Assembly (NCBI RefSeq): GCF_003865135.1
Contig: NZ_BHZC01000001.1
Coordinates: 1,860,001-1,924,000, forward strand
DNA: 64,000 bases
Direction: 5' to 3'
Source: Streptomyces chrestomyceticus JCM 4735
Lineage (GTDB): Bacteria > Actinomycetota > Actinomycetes > Streptomycetales > Streptomycetaceae
The notes beneath the pieces were generated by a model. That model made no database searches. It had not been told where the DNA came from and was given only the letters and a program-made list of their open reading frames with translations. Positions 26,758 to 35,074 of the stretch are shown in pieces; positions within the stretch are counted from its first letter, which is position 1, and each line of letters opens with the position of its first letter. The position numbers were made by a program, and so were the translations under genes.

Positions 26758-28766
26758 CCACCACTTCACTCCCCGTCAGCGTCGCGGACCCCGCGACCGA
26801 CCGCACGGTCATCGGCGAGAACCTCTCCCTGCCGCTGTTCCGTACGCTGTCCGGGGTCCTGGCAGGCCACCCGTACCTCAAGGTCGTGGTCGACCGTACC
26901 GAGGCCACCTGGCACCTCCTCGACACGGCCGCCCACCCGTTCCACGTGAACTACATCGCCACCCGCGTCCTCGGCATGAGTCTCGACGAACTCGACGCCC
27001 GGCTGGACGAGTTCAACGCGTCCGTCTACATGGACCCCGAACGCCGCTTCCTCCTCGGGGTGCTGTCCCTGCACACCGACGAGGACCGGGAGGGCCGCGA
27101 GCGTACCTTCCTCGTGCTGGAGACGACCGAGGCCGACACCATGCACGGGGAGTTGCTGGAGTTCTTCTACGCCTTCGTACGGGAGCGCGTCGACGGCAGG
27201 CTTCCGCTCCTGCTCAAGCCCGCCAACCACGTCCAGGAGGAGGCACTGGCCTCGGTCAGTGAGCAGCGCGTACCGCGCATCCTCGGTCACGAACTCTTCG
27301 GCTCCCGGGTCCGCGTGCCGCTCAACGCCGGAGAAGCGACCGGCCGGCTGCGCTGCTTCGAGACCGTGGCGGAGTACGAGGCGGCGGCCGGCGGGCTCGG
27401 CTGGTCGGACATCGTCGCCATGCCCTGCCTGCCGGACGGCGTGCAGCGGGTGGCCGGGTTCATCAACACCGCGCCCATCACCCCGCTGTCCCACACCAAT
27501 GTCCTCGCCTCCGGTTGGGGCATCCCCAACGCGATCGTCCGCGATCTGGACCAGCTCGTCCGGAAGGACGGTTTGGACGGGGCCTGGGTCCGCTACCGGG
27601 TCAGCGAGGACGAGATCACCCTGGAGCGGCTGGAGCAGGCCCCCGAGCTGCGGGCCCCGGCCTGGCACCAGCAGCGCATCCGTCTGGAACCGCCGCTGCT
27701 GGAGGACGCGCCCGTACTCTCCCTGCACCGGCTGCGCAGCGCCGACCGGGACCGCTACGGCACCAAGGCGGCCAACCTCGGCGAGCTGCACCACGTGCTC
27801 GACAGCCGCACGGCCGACCTCACCGCGTTCTACGGCCAGCCCCGTCCGCCCCGTAAGAACCTGTACGGACACCTCGCGGCCCGGCTCGGCCTGGACGCGC
27901 CCTCCGCCACCGAACTCCGCGCGGCCGCGGCCTCCTTCGTGGCCGGCACCGTCGCGGCCCCCGAGGGTGTGGCCCTGCCGTTCTCCCTCCTGCACCGTTT
28001 CCTCACCTCCTCCCCCGCGCTCCAGCAGGGCATCGGCAAGCTGAAGATGGCGCTCGAACTCGACGCCATGGACGTCCTCGACCCGCTCTGCCTGCAGATC
28101 CAGCGCCTGATCCGGCAGACCGCGATGCCCGACGCCGTCGCCGGGGAGATCACCCGGTCCTTCCCCGCCCCGCTCGCCGCGGGCGGCCGTCTCGTGGTGC
28201 GCTCCTCCTCCAACGCCGAGGACCTGCCGGGCTTCTCCGCGGCGGGTGTCTACGACTCCGTCACCACCGTCCGCGGCACCGGCGAACTCCTCGACGCCGT
28301 ACGGCAGGTGTGGGCCTCCCTGCTCTCGCCGCGCAGTGTGCGGCTGCGCCACCAGGTGGGCATATCCCTGGACGACACCTACATGGGCGTGATCATCCAG
28401 GAGTACGTCCCCGCCGCGCTCGGCGGCGTCCTGGTGACCTGCGACCCCACCCGGCGCGAGGACTTCCGCAACGTCTACCTCAACTGTTCGCCGGGCTCGC
28501 CCGAGCAGGTCGTCGAGGGCGAGGTACTTCCGCAGCAGTACCTCTACAACACCGTCGAGGGCGGCGGGCGCACCGTCGCCCTCGGTTCCTGGAGCGAGGG
28601 CCTGCCCGCCGCCACCCGGGCCCGGCTCGCCGACCTGTCCCTGACCGGCCGGCTGCTGCAGTCCCACTTCAGCGCCCCCGAGGTGGACGACCCCCTGGAC
28701 ATCGAGTGGCTGCTGACCGACCAGGGCGACTTCCGCCTGGTCCAGATCCGCCCCTACGCGCTGTGA
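26754..28766 (+). CDS. PEP-synthase/glucan-water-dikinase-like phosphotransferase
   Basis: 670 aa. The C-terminal half is a PPDK_N nucleotide-binding domain: VVRSSSNAEDLPGFSAAGVYDSV with the Arg near residue 483 (shown in two parts in relatives), QVWASLLSPRSV, VIIQEYVP and the end LVQIRPYAL. Before it, near residues 220-260, GFINTAPITPLSHTNV and GWGIPNAIV resemble a phosphohistidine swivel domain, with His247 where the catalytic His would be. The order His-domain then ATP-domain is that of glucan water dikinases and of a poorly studied bacterial group, and the reverse of PEP synthase. No starch-binding module is seen; the first 200 residues match nothing I know. It overlaps both neighbours by 4 bp. 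Confidence 0.78.
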   Translation: MTTTSLPVSVADPATDRTVIGENLSLPLFRTLSGVLAGHPYLKVVVDRTEATWHLLDTAAHPFHVNYIATRVLGMSLDELDARLDEFNASVYMDPERRFLLGVLSLHTDEDREGRERTFLVLETTEADTMHGELLEFFYAFVRERVDGRLPLLLKPANHVQEEALASVSEQRVPRILGHELFGSRVRVPLNAGEATGRLRCFETVAEYEAAAGGLGWSDIVAMPCLPDGVQRVAGFINTAPITPLSHTNVLASGWGIPNAIVRDLDQLVRKDGLDGAWVRYRVSEDEITLERLEQAPELRAPAWHQQRIRLEPPLLEDAPVLSLHRLRSADRDRYGTKAANLGELHHVLDSRTADLTAFYGQPRPPRKNLYGHLAARLGLDAPSATELRAAAASFVAGTVAAPEGVALPFSLLHRFLTSSPALQQGIGKLKMALELDAMDVLDPLCLQIQRLIRQTAMPDAVAGEITRSFPAPLAAGGRLVVRSSSNAEDLPGFSAAGVYDSVTTVRGTGELLDAVRQVWASLLSPRSVRLRHQVGISLDDTYMGVIIQEYVPAALGGVLVTCDPTRREDFRNVYLNCSPGSPEQVVEGEVLPQQYLYNTVEGGGRTVALGSWSEGLPAATRARLADLSLTGRLLQSHFSAPEVDDPLDIEWLLTDQGDFRLVQIRPYAL

Positions 28767-30184
28767 GCCCCCGCCTCCCGCGCTCCGCGGCGCGGCCCGC
28801 GGCCACGCCCCTGACCGGCACCGCCCGTCGTATCGTCCGGCTCAACTACGGCTTCCAGCTCCTGTTCAACCTGCTGTGGTGGATGCCGGTGTTCTACGCC
28901 TACCAGAAGGACGCCGGTCTCTCCGACGGGCAGATCTTCGGTATCCAGAGCATCTACTACGTGGCCTTCTGCCTCTTCGAGATCCCGACCGGGCTGATCG
29001 CCGACCGGATCGGCACCCGCAACTGCCTGCGGGCCGGCGCCGTCGTGATGACGGCCGCGAATCTCGCCCCGGTGGTCAGTTCCTCGTACTCCGGCTTCCT
29101 CGTCCACTTCCTCGCCATCGCCGCCGGCCGCTCGCTCACCTCGGGTGCGGCCAGCGCGTACCTGTACGACGGGCTGCGCGCCGAGCGGTGCGAGGAGCAC
29201 TACCTCAAGGCGGAGGGGACCGCCCGGGCCCTCGGACTCGCCGCGAAGATCCTGTGCTGGCCCCTGGTCGGGCCGCTGATGGTGCTCGTCCACCCGGCCC
29301 CGTACCTCCTGAGCGCCCTGAGCGCGGCGGGTTCGCTGATCTGCGTCATCGCCCTGCCCCGGACGGCAACGCAGGCTCGCGGTACGGCCTCGGCGGGCCG
29401 GTCCGGAAAGCCCCGGGCGCCACGGGGCGGGCGCGGCACCTCGCTGGGTGACGCGAAGGCGGCGCTGCGCTGCGTCGTCTCCTCGCCGTGGCTGGCGCTG
29501 GTCATGGTGCAGGGCGTGGCCGTGTTCACCCTGTCCAGGATCTGCCAGGTCAACCTCTTCCAGCCGATCCTGCTCGACCACGGCATCGGCGAGTCCGCGC
29601 ACGGCGGCGTACTCGCCGCCATGACGGTGGCGGAGGCCGTGGGCTCGGCACGCCCCCAGTGGCTGGGCCGCCGCCTGACACCGGTGGCCTGGGTCTCCGT
29701 CCTCAGCCTCGTCCTCGCGGGCACCCTGGCGGGCATCACCCTCGGCGGGCCCTGGACGGCCGTCGCCCTGCTCTGCGTGTTCGCCGCCGCGGCCGGCTTC
29801 GCCTACCCGATCCAGCGCAAGCTGGTCAACGATGCCGTACCTGCCGGCGCCCCACGGGCGACGCTGCTGTCGGTCGAGTCGATCGTGGACCGCGCGGTGT
29901 GCGCGCTGGCGGCCGTCGCCGTGGGCGCCTACCTCTCCGCAGGCCACCTGGACGCCCTGCTCTGGCACAGCGCCCTGGCGACCGCGGTGCTGCTCGGCGC
30001 CTTCCAACTGGTGCTGCGGAGCGTGCGGGCGCGGCGCGGTGCGGAGGGGGATGCGGCGGAGCGGCCGGTTTCCGAGGCGGCAGAGGAGCCGGGCTCCCGT
30101 ACGGACGCGGGCGCACACGCACCTGTTCAGGCGCGCCCGCGGGAGCCGTACGCCAGCCACTCGACCACCCGGGCCGGGAAGTAG
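28763..30184 (+). CDS. MFS transporter
   Basis: 473 aa major-facilitator protein with about 12 hydrophobic segments. The first loop after helix 2 carries the MFS motif region IPTGLIADRIGTRNCLRAGA. A hydrophilic central loop (residues about 200-230, rich in Arg/Gly) splits the two halves. It starts at a GTG that overlaps the dikinase stop (GTGA) and is the third gene of the operon. Its last 58 bases overlap the convergent HAD gene, and the C-terminal 50 residues are disordered. Probably exports the product of the ATP-grasp/dikinase pair; this is inferred from gene order only. Confidence 0.85.
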   Translation: MSPRLPRSAARPAATPLTGTARRIVRLNYGFQLLFNLLWWMPVFYAYQKDAGLSDGQIFGIQSIYYVAFCLFEIPTGLIADRIGTRNCLRAGAVVMTAANLAPVVSSSYSGFLVHFLAIAAGRSLTSGAASAYLYDGLRAERCEEHYLKAEGTARALGLAAKILCWPLVGPLMVLVHPAPYLLSALSAAGSLICVIALPRTATQARGTASAGRSGKPRAPRGGRGTSLGDAKAALRCVVSSPWLALVMVQGVAVFTLSRICQVNLFQPILLDHGIGESAHGGVLAAMTVAEAVGSARPQWLGRRLTPVAWVSVLSLVLAGTLAGITLGGPWTAVALLCVFAAAAGFAYPIQRKLVNDAVPAGAPRATLLSVESIVDRAVCALAAVAVGAYLSAGHLDALLWHSALATAVLLGAFQLVLRSVRARRGAEGDAAERPVSEAAEEPGSRTDAGAHAPVQARPREPYASHSTTRAGK

Positions 30185-30771
30185 GCGGGACGGTACGGCC
30201 GTCCGACCTGATAGGCCACGTAACCGAGCGAAGCCGCCACGTATGTCTCCTTGGCGGTCTCCCCCTCGTAGACGAGGCGGCAGCCGTGCGCCGCGGCCTT
30301 GGCGCGCTTCCAGAGGACCGGCGCCGGCTTACGCTCCGCCTCGGTGCGCGGAGTGAGAATCCGGTCGCCGAAGTCCGCCCAGGCGAACGGGACGGGCCCC
30401 TTCCACGCGCCGTCGACCTCCTTCTTCAGGGCGGCGGCGCGCTCGGCGTCCGTCTTGCCCCACGAGGACGGCACGTTGGTGATCAGCCCGACCTTGATGT
30501 GCCGCTCCCGCAACGTACGCAGGTACGCGGCCGCACCCGGCAGGTAGCTGATGCCGGAGTCCGCGGCCGTGTGCACCAGGGTCTCGCCCAGATCGAAGTA
30601 GACGACGGCACAGCCGCGGGCCGAAGGTGTCCGCGCTCCGGCCGGAACGCCGTGCGCCACGTCCGCCGGCACGGCCGCGCTCGCCGCGGTACCCAGCACG
30701 ACCGATGCCACCGCGGCGGCCGACGCCACGAGACCGATACGGAAGAAGCCACGGAAGGAGGTTGTCTGCAT
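30127..30771 (-). CDS. Secreted HAD-like protein
   Basis: 214 aa. A Sec signal (FFRIGLVASAAAVASVVLGTAASA) is followed by a HAD-like core: VVYFDLGETLV (motif I, where the second Asp of DxDxT is Gly), GLITNVPSS (motif II Thr) and KPAPVLWKRA (motif III Lys). Replacement of the second Asp is known in some HAD members but usually weakens phosphatase activity. The predicted extracellular location is unusual for the family. The C-terminus overlaps the end of the MFS gene on the other strand. Function unknown; a phosphatase or non-enzymatic role is possible. Confidence 0.75.
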   Translation of the reverse strand: MQTTSFRGFFRIGLVASAAAVASVVLGTAASAAVPADVAHGVPAGARTPSARGCAVVYFDLGETLVHTAADSGISYLPGAAAYLRTLRERHIKVGLITNVPSSWGKTDAERAAALKKEVDGAWKGPVPFAWADFGDRILTPRTEAERKPAPVLWKRAKAAAHGCRLVYEGETAKETYVAASLGYVAYQVGRPYRPAYFPARVVEWLAYGSRGRA

Positions 30772-30970
30772 GGCGTTCGGCGCCTCTCTCTTCGACGCGC
30801 CACTCGGACGCGCCCCCCGTCAGGTGCGTGACAGGCAGACGCACGAAGCACCCCTACGGCCCCTCGCGCCCCCGAAGGAGACCCGCTCCCCCGTCATCGC
30901 TGCTTCCCGCCATACCCCTGAACAGCACACGCCACTCGCCGGCACGCCACCGAGCATGTCGGCTCCCTCC

Positions 30971-31981
30971 TCACCGCGTTGTCCCGCCGGGCAGCTCGTC
31001 CAGGGGGTGTACGGCGAGGGCGATCTTGCCTCGTGGGCGTCTGCGGCCCTCGCCGGCGCCGCCTTCCAGCAGTGTGTGCGCCTGGGCGAGGTCGTCCAGC
31101 GGCAGCACGGCGCCGATCACCGGTCGGAGTTCGCCCTGGTCGACCAGGTGGCCGAGGGCCGCGAGCTTCGCCCGGCCGGGGCTGACGAAGAGGAAGTGGT
31201 AGGTCGCGTTCACGCCCCACGCGGCGAGCAGGTTCTGCGGTTCGGGGGTGTCCACGATGGACACCACGCGGCCCCGGCCCTTGAGCACCTCCGGACTGCG
31301 GGCGAGGGTGTCCCCGCCCACCGTGTCCAGCACGACGTCCACTCCGCCCAGCGCGCGGACCTGCGGCACGTAGTCCCCGGCCGAGAAGTCGACCGCGTGG
31401 CCGGCTCCCAGTCCGGTGACGAACTCGTGGTCCCTGGCCCGCGCGGTGGTCACCACCTCGGCTCCCAGCGCGGCGGCGACCTGGACGGCGGCCGAGCCGA
31501 CCCCGCCCGCTCCGCCGTGCACCAGGACCCGTTCCCCGGCCCGCAGCCCGGCGCGTTCTACCAGCGCCTCCCACGCCGTCACGCCGACGAGCGCGAGACC
31601 GGCGGCCTCGACGTGCGACAGGCGGGCGGGCTTGCGGGCGACCAGGGCCTGGTCGACCACGTGGTACTCGGCGTAGGTTCCCGGTCCGGCGAAGATCGGC
31701 GCCAGGTACCAGACCTCGTCGCCCGGCCGGAAGTCGTCCGCCCCGGGGCCGGTCCCGGCCACCACGCCGGACACGTCGTTGCCGATCACCGCGGGCAGCG
31801 CCACCTGGTCGCGGTAGTCGCCGCGCCGGGTCTGCAGGTCGAGCGGGTTCACGGACGTGGCCAGCACGCGCACCAGCACCTGGCCGGGTCCGGGGGTAGG
31901 TCTGGGCAGCTCCCGGGCGGCGAACGCGGTCTCCGCGGCACCGAAGCGGACGAGTTCCATCACACGCATCGAAGTCGGCAT
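30971..31981 (-). CDS. Quinone-oxidoreductase-type NADP-dependent reductase (MDR family)
   Basis: 336 aa cytosolic medium-chain reductase of the QOR type. The GroES-like N-terminal half has VLATSVNPLDLQTRRG and VIGNDVSGVV. The Rossmann half has VLVHGGAGGVGSAAVQ for NADP binding. The Cys zinc ligands of alcohol dehydrogenases are absent, so it is zinc-free, as quinone oxidoreductases are. It is transcribed away from an ArsR-type regulator whose start is 38 bases away, so the regulator very likely controls it. A second ATG four codons in is equally possible. Substrate unknown. Confidence 0.86.
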   Translation of the reverse strand: MPTSMRVMELVRFGAAETAFAARELPRPTPGPGQVLVRVLATSVNPLDLQTRRGDYRDQVALPAVIGNDVSGVVAGTGPGADDFRPGDEVWYLAPIFAGPGTYAEYHVVDQALVARKPARLSHVEAAGLALVGVTAWEALVERAGLRAGERVLVHGGAGGVGSAAVQVAAALGAEVVTTARARDHEFVTGLGAGHAVDFSAGDYVPQVRALGGVDVVLDTVGGDTLARSPEVLKGRGRVVSIVDTPEPQNLLAAWGVNATYHFLFVSPGRAKLAALGHLVDQGELRPVIGAVLPLDDLAQAHTLLEGGAGEGRRRPRGKIALAVHPLDELPGGTTR

Positions 31982-31997
31982 GGCGCGACGATAGATT

Positions 31998-32021
31998 CAC
32001 ATATCGCGAAACGTCAATGTG
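31998..32021. promoter_or_regulatory. Inverted repeat in the divergent ArsR/reductase promoter
   Basis: CACAT and ATGTG arms are separated by 14 bases that include the palindrome TCGCGA. The element sits in the 38-base gap and reaches the regulator start, the expected place for an operator acting on both genes. Confidence 0.4.
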
Positions 32022-32351
32022 TGCGTGCGTTACGATCTCCGGGTGTTCTCGGAGGCGGAGTTGCTGTCGGTGTTCCGGGCCCTGTCCAATCCGGCCCGCC
32101 GCCAGATGCTGGTATGGCTCAAGGATCCGATGAGTTTCCCCGGCCAGGAGCCCGACGACGTAGAGATCGGCGTCTGCGTGACCGACATCCAGCAGCGTGC
32201 GGGCCTGGGACAGTCGACCACCTCGCAATACCTCGCGACCCTGCGGCAAGCGGGTCTGGTCGTCGCCACCCGGCGGGGCAAGTGGACCTACTACCGCCGC
32301 GACGAGGCGAACATCGCCCGCCTCCTGGAGACGCTGCGCGACGTGTTCTAG
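32019..32351 (+). CDS. ArsR-family transcription regulator
   Basis: About 110 aa. Winged-helix regulator with ELLSVFRALSNPARRQMLVWL, recognition helix QRAGLGQSTTSQYLATLRQA and wing VVATRRGKWTYYRR. No metal-binding Cys pair of the ELCVC type is present at the usual place, so it probably senses something other than heavy metal. Start codons GTG at 32019 or 32043 both fit; the second has better family agreement but overlaps no clear site. It is divergent from the quinone-oxidoreductase gene. Confidence 0.8.
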   Translation: MCVRYDLRVFSEAELLSVFRALSNPARRQMLVWLKDPMSFPGQEPDDVEIGVCVTDIQQRAGLGQSTTSQYLATLRQAGLVVATRRGKWTYYRRDEANIARLLETLRDVF

Positions 32352-32366
32352 GTCCGGGCCGGCGGG

Positions 32367-32777
32367 TCAGTCGAGCAGCGCGGTCGCCTCGACCTCCACC
32401 CGGACATCCGGCTCGAAGAGGTACTCGACGCCGATGAGCGAGGCCGGGGGCATCGGCAGCGGCAGCCCGACCTCTCCGGCGACGGCCTCCACCCCTGCCA
32501 TGAACGCGTCGATCAGTCCGGGGTGCCAGCGGGTCACGTAGAACGTCAGCCGGAGCACGTCCGCGAACGAGGCCCCGGCGCCGGCCAGGCCGACGGCGGT
32601 GTTGCGCAGCGCCTGGGCGACCTGCCCGGCCAGGTCTCCGGGCGCCACCGGCGTGCCGTCGGCCCGACGGGCGATCTGCCCGCTGACGTGGACGTGCCGG
32701 GTGCCGGTGCCGACGGCGACGTGGTGGTACGGGGTGGGCTGGAGCATGCCCGGTGGAGTGAAGCGGCGGACGGTCAC
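32367..32777 (-). CDS. RidA family protein
   Basis: 136 aa, standard for the RidA/YjgF/UK114 family of enamine/imine deaminases. Motifs: VHVSGQIARRADG, VAQALRNTAVGLAGAGASF, VLRLTFYVT and the C-terminal VEVEATALL. The conserved Arg expected before VEVEA-type ends in housekeeping RidA is partly kept (DVRVEVEA). It forms trimers in the cytoplasm and often has a pathway-specific role. It is divergent from an HxlR regulator with a 139-base gap containing operator-like palindromes, so it is probably that regulator's target. Confidence 0.85.
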   Translation of the reverse strand: MTVRRFTPPGMLQPTPYHHVAVGTGTRHVHVSGQIARRADGTPVAPGDLAGQVAQALRNTAVGLAGAGASFADVLRLTFYVTRWHPGLIDAFMAGVEAVAGEVGLPLPMPPASLIGVEYLFEPDVRVEVEATALLD

Positions 32778-32870
32778 GGTGAATTCTCCTGTTCGCGGAC
32801 GGCGGGGCGGCCGGACGGCGGGGAGTCGCCGACGGGACGTTCCCCTGGACGCCCCGACCCGGTATCCGGA

Positions 32871-32897
32871 AGATACTTAGCGCCCCGAAGTAACTTC
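32871..32897. promoter_or_regulatory. Operator-like palindromes before the HxlR gene
   Basis: GAAGTAACTTC (32887-32897) is a perfect odd palindrome. A related AGATACTTAG lies six bases upstream (32871-32880). Both fall between the divergent RidA-family and HxlR genes, about 20 bases before the regulator start, and suit binding by an HxlR dimer. Confidence 0.5.
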
Positions 32898-32916
32898 AAC
32901 GAGACCAGGTTTCGCC

Positions 32917-33318
32917 GTGGATACCGCCGACCCCTCCGGGCTGCGCATCGACGCCCCGCACCGCGAACTCCTCGACCAGGTGCTGGACAAGTGGTCGCTC
33001 GCCGTACTCGACCGGCTGTGCGAACACCCGTGCCGTTTCAACGAGTTGCGCCGGGCCATCCCCGCCGTCACGCAGAAGTCCCTGACGGCGACCCTGCGCC
33101 GGCTGGAACGCAACGGCGTGGTCGAACGCGAGGTGACCGCGACCCGCCCGGTGGCGGTCACCTACCGGATCACCCCGCTCGGCAAGACCCTGCGCCACCC
33201 GGTGGACGTTCTGCTGGCCTGGGCCGACGCGCACCTGTCCGCCATCGAGCGCGCCCGTCGCGCCTTCGACGAACAGGAGGAGGACAGCCTCCGTCCCCGC
33301 CGCCCCGACCACTCCTGA
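32917..33318 (+). CDS. HxlR-family transcription regulator
   Basis: 133 aa winged-helix regulator: VLDKWSLAVLDRLCEHPCRF, then FNELRRAIPAVTQKSLTATLRRLERNGVVER, a textbook HxlR helix-turn-helix (quoted here in two overlapping halves), and wing VAVTYRITPLGKTL. Two Cys in LCEHPC could sense redox or electrophiles, as in some HxlR members. It starts at GTG. It is divergent from the RidA-family gene and is probably autoregulated through the adjacent palindrome. Confidence 0.87.
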   Translation: MDTADPSGLRIDAPHRELLDQVLDKWSLAVLDRLCEHPCRFNELRRAIPAVTQKSLTATLRRLERNGVVEREVTATRPVAVTYRITPLGKTLRHPVDVLLAWADAHLSAIERARRAFDEQEEDSLRPRRPDHS

Positions 33319-33370
33319 GCACCTTCGCCCCGCAGCGGCCCTCCCCTCCGACCCGCGCCCTGTCCCCCGG

Positions 33371-34237
33371 TCACCCCAGCACCCGCCCGAGGAACCCGCG
33401 CAGGTAACCGGCCACGACCTCCAGATGGCTCTCCAGCAGGAAGTGGCCGCCGTCGATCAGGTGCACCTCCGCGTCCTTGGCGTCGCGGGCGAAGGCCCGC
33501 GCGCCGTCCGGGCCGAAGATCTCGTCGTTGCGGCCCCACACGGCGAGCACCGGGACCTCGCTGGTGCGCAGGAATTCGTGCAGCCGCGGGTAGAGGGGGC
33601 GGTTGTTCCGGTAGTCGCGGAACAACGCGAGCTGGATCTCGTCGTTGCCCTCGCGGGAGACGAGGGCGAAGTCGTGCTCCCAGGTGTCCGGGCTGACCAG
33701 GCTCGGGTCGGGCACGCCGTGCACGTACTGCCAGCGGATGGCGTCGAGGCCGAGCGCGGCGCGGACGGCGGGTTCGGTGGCAGGGCCGGGGTTCACCCCG
33801 TAGGCCCAGACGTCGGTCCAGAACGACTCGACGAAGCCGTCCTCGTAGCCGTTGCCGTTCTGCGTGACGAGGGCGGAGATCCGTTCGGGGTGCCGGAGGG
33901 CGAGGCGCCATCCGATGGGGGCGCCGTAGTCCTGGACGTAGAGGGCGTAGCGGTCCAGGCCGAGCTGTTCGAGCAGGCCGGAGGTGAGTTCGGCGAGGGC
34001 GTCGAAGGTGTAGGTGAACTCGTCCACATGGGGGGCGGCCGAGTGGCCGAAGCCGAGGTGGTCCGGCGCGATGACGTGGTAGCTGTCGGCCAGCAGCGGG
34101 ATGAGTTCGCGGAACATGAACGAGCTGGTCGGGTAACCGTGCAGCAGGACGATCACGGGGGCGTCGGCGGGGCCGGCCTCGCGGTAGAAGATCTCATGTC
34201 CGTCGACGGTGGCGGTCCGGTGGCGTACTGAACGCAT
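33371..34237 (-). CDS. Alpha/beta hydrolase (epoxide hydrolase or haloalkane dehalogenase type)
   Basis: 288 aa. The oxyanion motif LLHGYPTSSFMFRELIPLL, APDHLGFG, and the elbow YVQDYGAPIGWRLA with Asp as nucleophile mark the epoxide-hydrolase/haloalkane-dehalogenase branch. VWGRNDEIFG supplies the acid region and DGGHFLLE the catalytic His. The ATG is the first after an upstream stretch of repeated TAACC/GGTTA sites. It is divergent from a CGNR zinc-finger regulator, probably its controller. Substrate unknown; many plain Streptomyces relatives handle xenobiotic or endogenous epoxides. Confidence 0.85.
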   Translation of the reverse strand: MRSVRHRTATVDGHEIFYREAGPADAPVIVLLHGYPTSSFMFRELIPLLADSYHVIAPDHLGFGHSAAPHVDEFTYTFDALAELTSGLLEQLGLDRYALYVQDYGAPIGWRLALRHPERISALVTQNGNGYEDGFVESFWTDVWAYGVNPGPATEPAVRAALGLDAIRWQYVHGVPDPSLVSPDTWEHDFALVSREGNDEIQLALFRDYRNNRPLYPRLHEFLRTSEVPVLAVWGRNDEIFGPDGARAFARDAKDAEVHLIDGGHFLLESHLEVVAGYLRGFLGRVLG

Positions 34238-34238
34238 A

Positions 34239-34327
34239 TCTAACCCCTTTGGGTGCCCGATGCGGTTAGGTGTTCGCCACACAAGCATGGGGCGCTCTAA
34301 CCTGTCAACCGATCCAATCCGGTTAGA
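34239..34327. promoter_or_regulatory. Four TAACC/GGTTA half-sites in a divergent promoter
   Basis: TCTAACC (34239-34245), GGTTAGG (34264-34270), TCTAACC (34296-34302) and GGTTAGA (34321-34327) form two inverted pairs with 18-base spacers. The second pair is perfect over seven bases. They fill the gap between the hydrolase and the CGNR regulator and are the likely operators. Confidence 0.65.
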
Positions 34328-34343
34328 AGAAGGGCGGCATCCG

Positions 34344-34823
34344 ATGGACGCGCTACTGGACCTGCTCAACAGCAGGCCACGGGTCGACGGCGAGGAACAG
34401 GACGCTCTCGGCGACCCGGCCGAAGGCCGGCGATGGGCGCGGGAGCACGGCGGCGAAGGCAGCCTCGCGGAACTCGCGCTGCTGCGCGAGGCGCGGGACG
34501 TCCTCCAGGCCGTCGTGCGCGGGGAAAGCTCGCCCGCCGCCTTGGGTCCGCTGCTCGAAGGGGTCCACCGGACCCCGGAGGCCACTCCGGACGGCCTCCG
34601 GTGGGCCCTCAGGACTCCCCCGCACGCCCGGCTGGCCGTCGAGACGGTCCTCGCCTGGGCCGACACAGAGAAGCAACTGCCCGGCCGGCTGCGCCCCTGC
34701 GCCAACGACGAGTGCCGGCTGTTCCTGCTCGACCGCAGCCGCGCCAACCGCGCCCGCTGGTGTTCGATGGCGGTCTGCGGCAACCGCGAGAAAGCACGTC
34801 GCCACTACGAACGCAACCGCTGA
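34344..34823 (+). CDS. CGNR zinc-finger regulator (ABATE domain)
   Basis: 159 aa. The N-terminal three quarters fit the ABATE stress-response domain. The C-terminus is the CGNR zinc finger: CANDECRLFLLDRSRANRAR and WCSMAVCGNREKARRHYER with four Cys ligands. CGNR proteins are predicted DNA-binding regulators. The ATG 17 bases after the last operator half-site was used; an earlier in-frame codon would run through the operators. Divergent from the epoxide-hydrolase-like gene. Confidence 0.87.
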   Translation: MDALLDLLNSRPRVDGEEQDALGDPAEGRRWAREHGGEGSLAELALLREARDVLQAVVRGESSPAALGPLLEGVHRTPEATPDGLRWALRTPPHARLAVETVLAWADTEKQLPGRLRPCANDECRLFLLDRSRANRARWCSMAVCGNREKARRHYERNR

Positions 34824-35074
34824 CCGTCCCAGGATCCCGGACACGGAATCCGCGGCTCGCGTCCCGGCACCCGCCGCCGGCGCGACGGGCACGGCAGCGC
34901 ACTGGGCACCTACTGCCAGGAGCGGGGAGCCTTCCCGCTGGGTGCGGCTTACCGGCCGTCCCCGAACAGCCCCGCGCACCCTATTGGCCCCGACTCCCCC
35001 GTGTGGTGCCATGAGGCGAGTTCTGCCGGGATGACCGAAGTGACCTAGAAGCAACTCACTGAATGCGAGGATTC

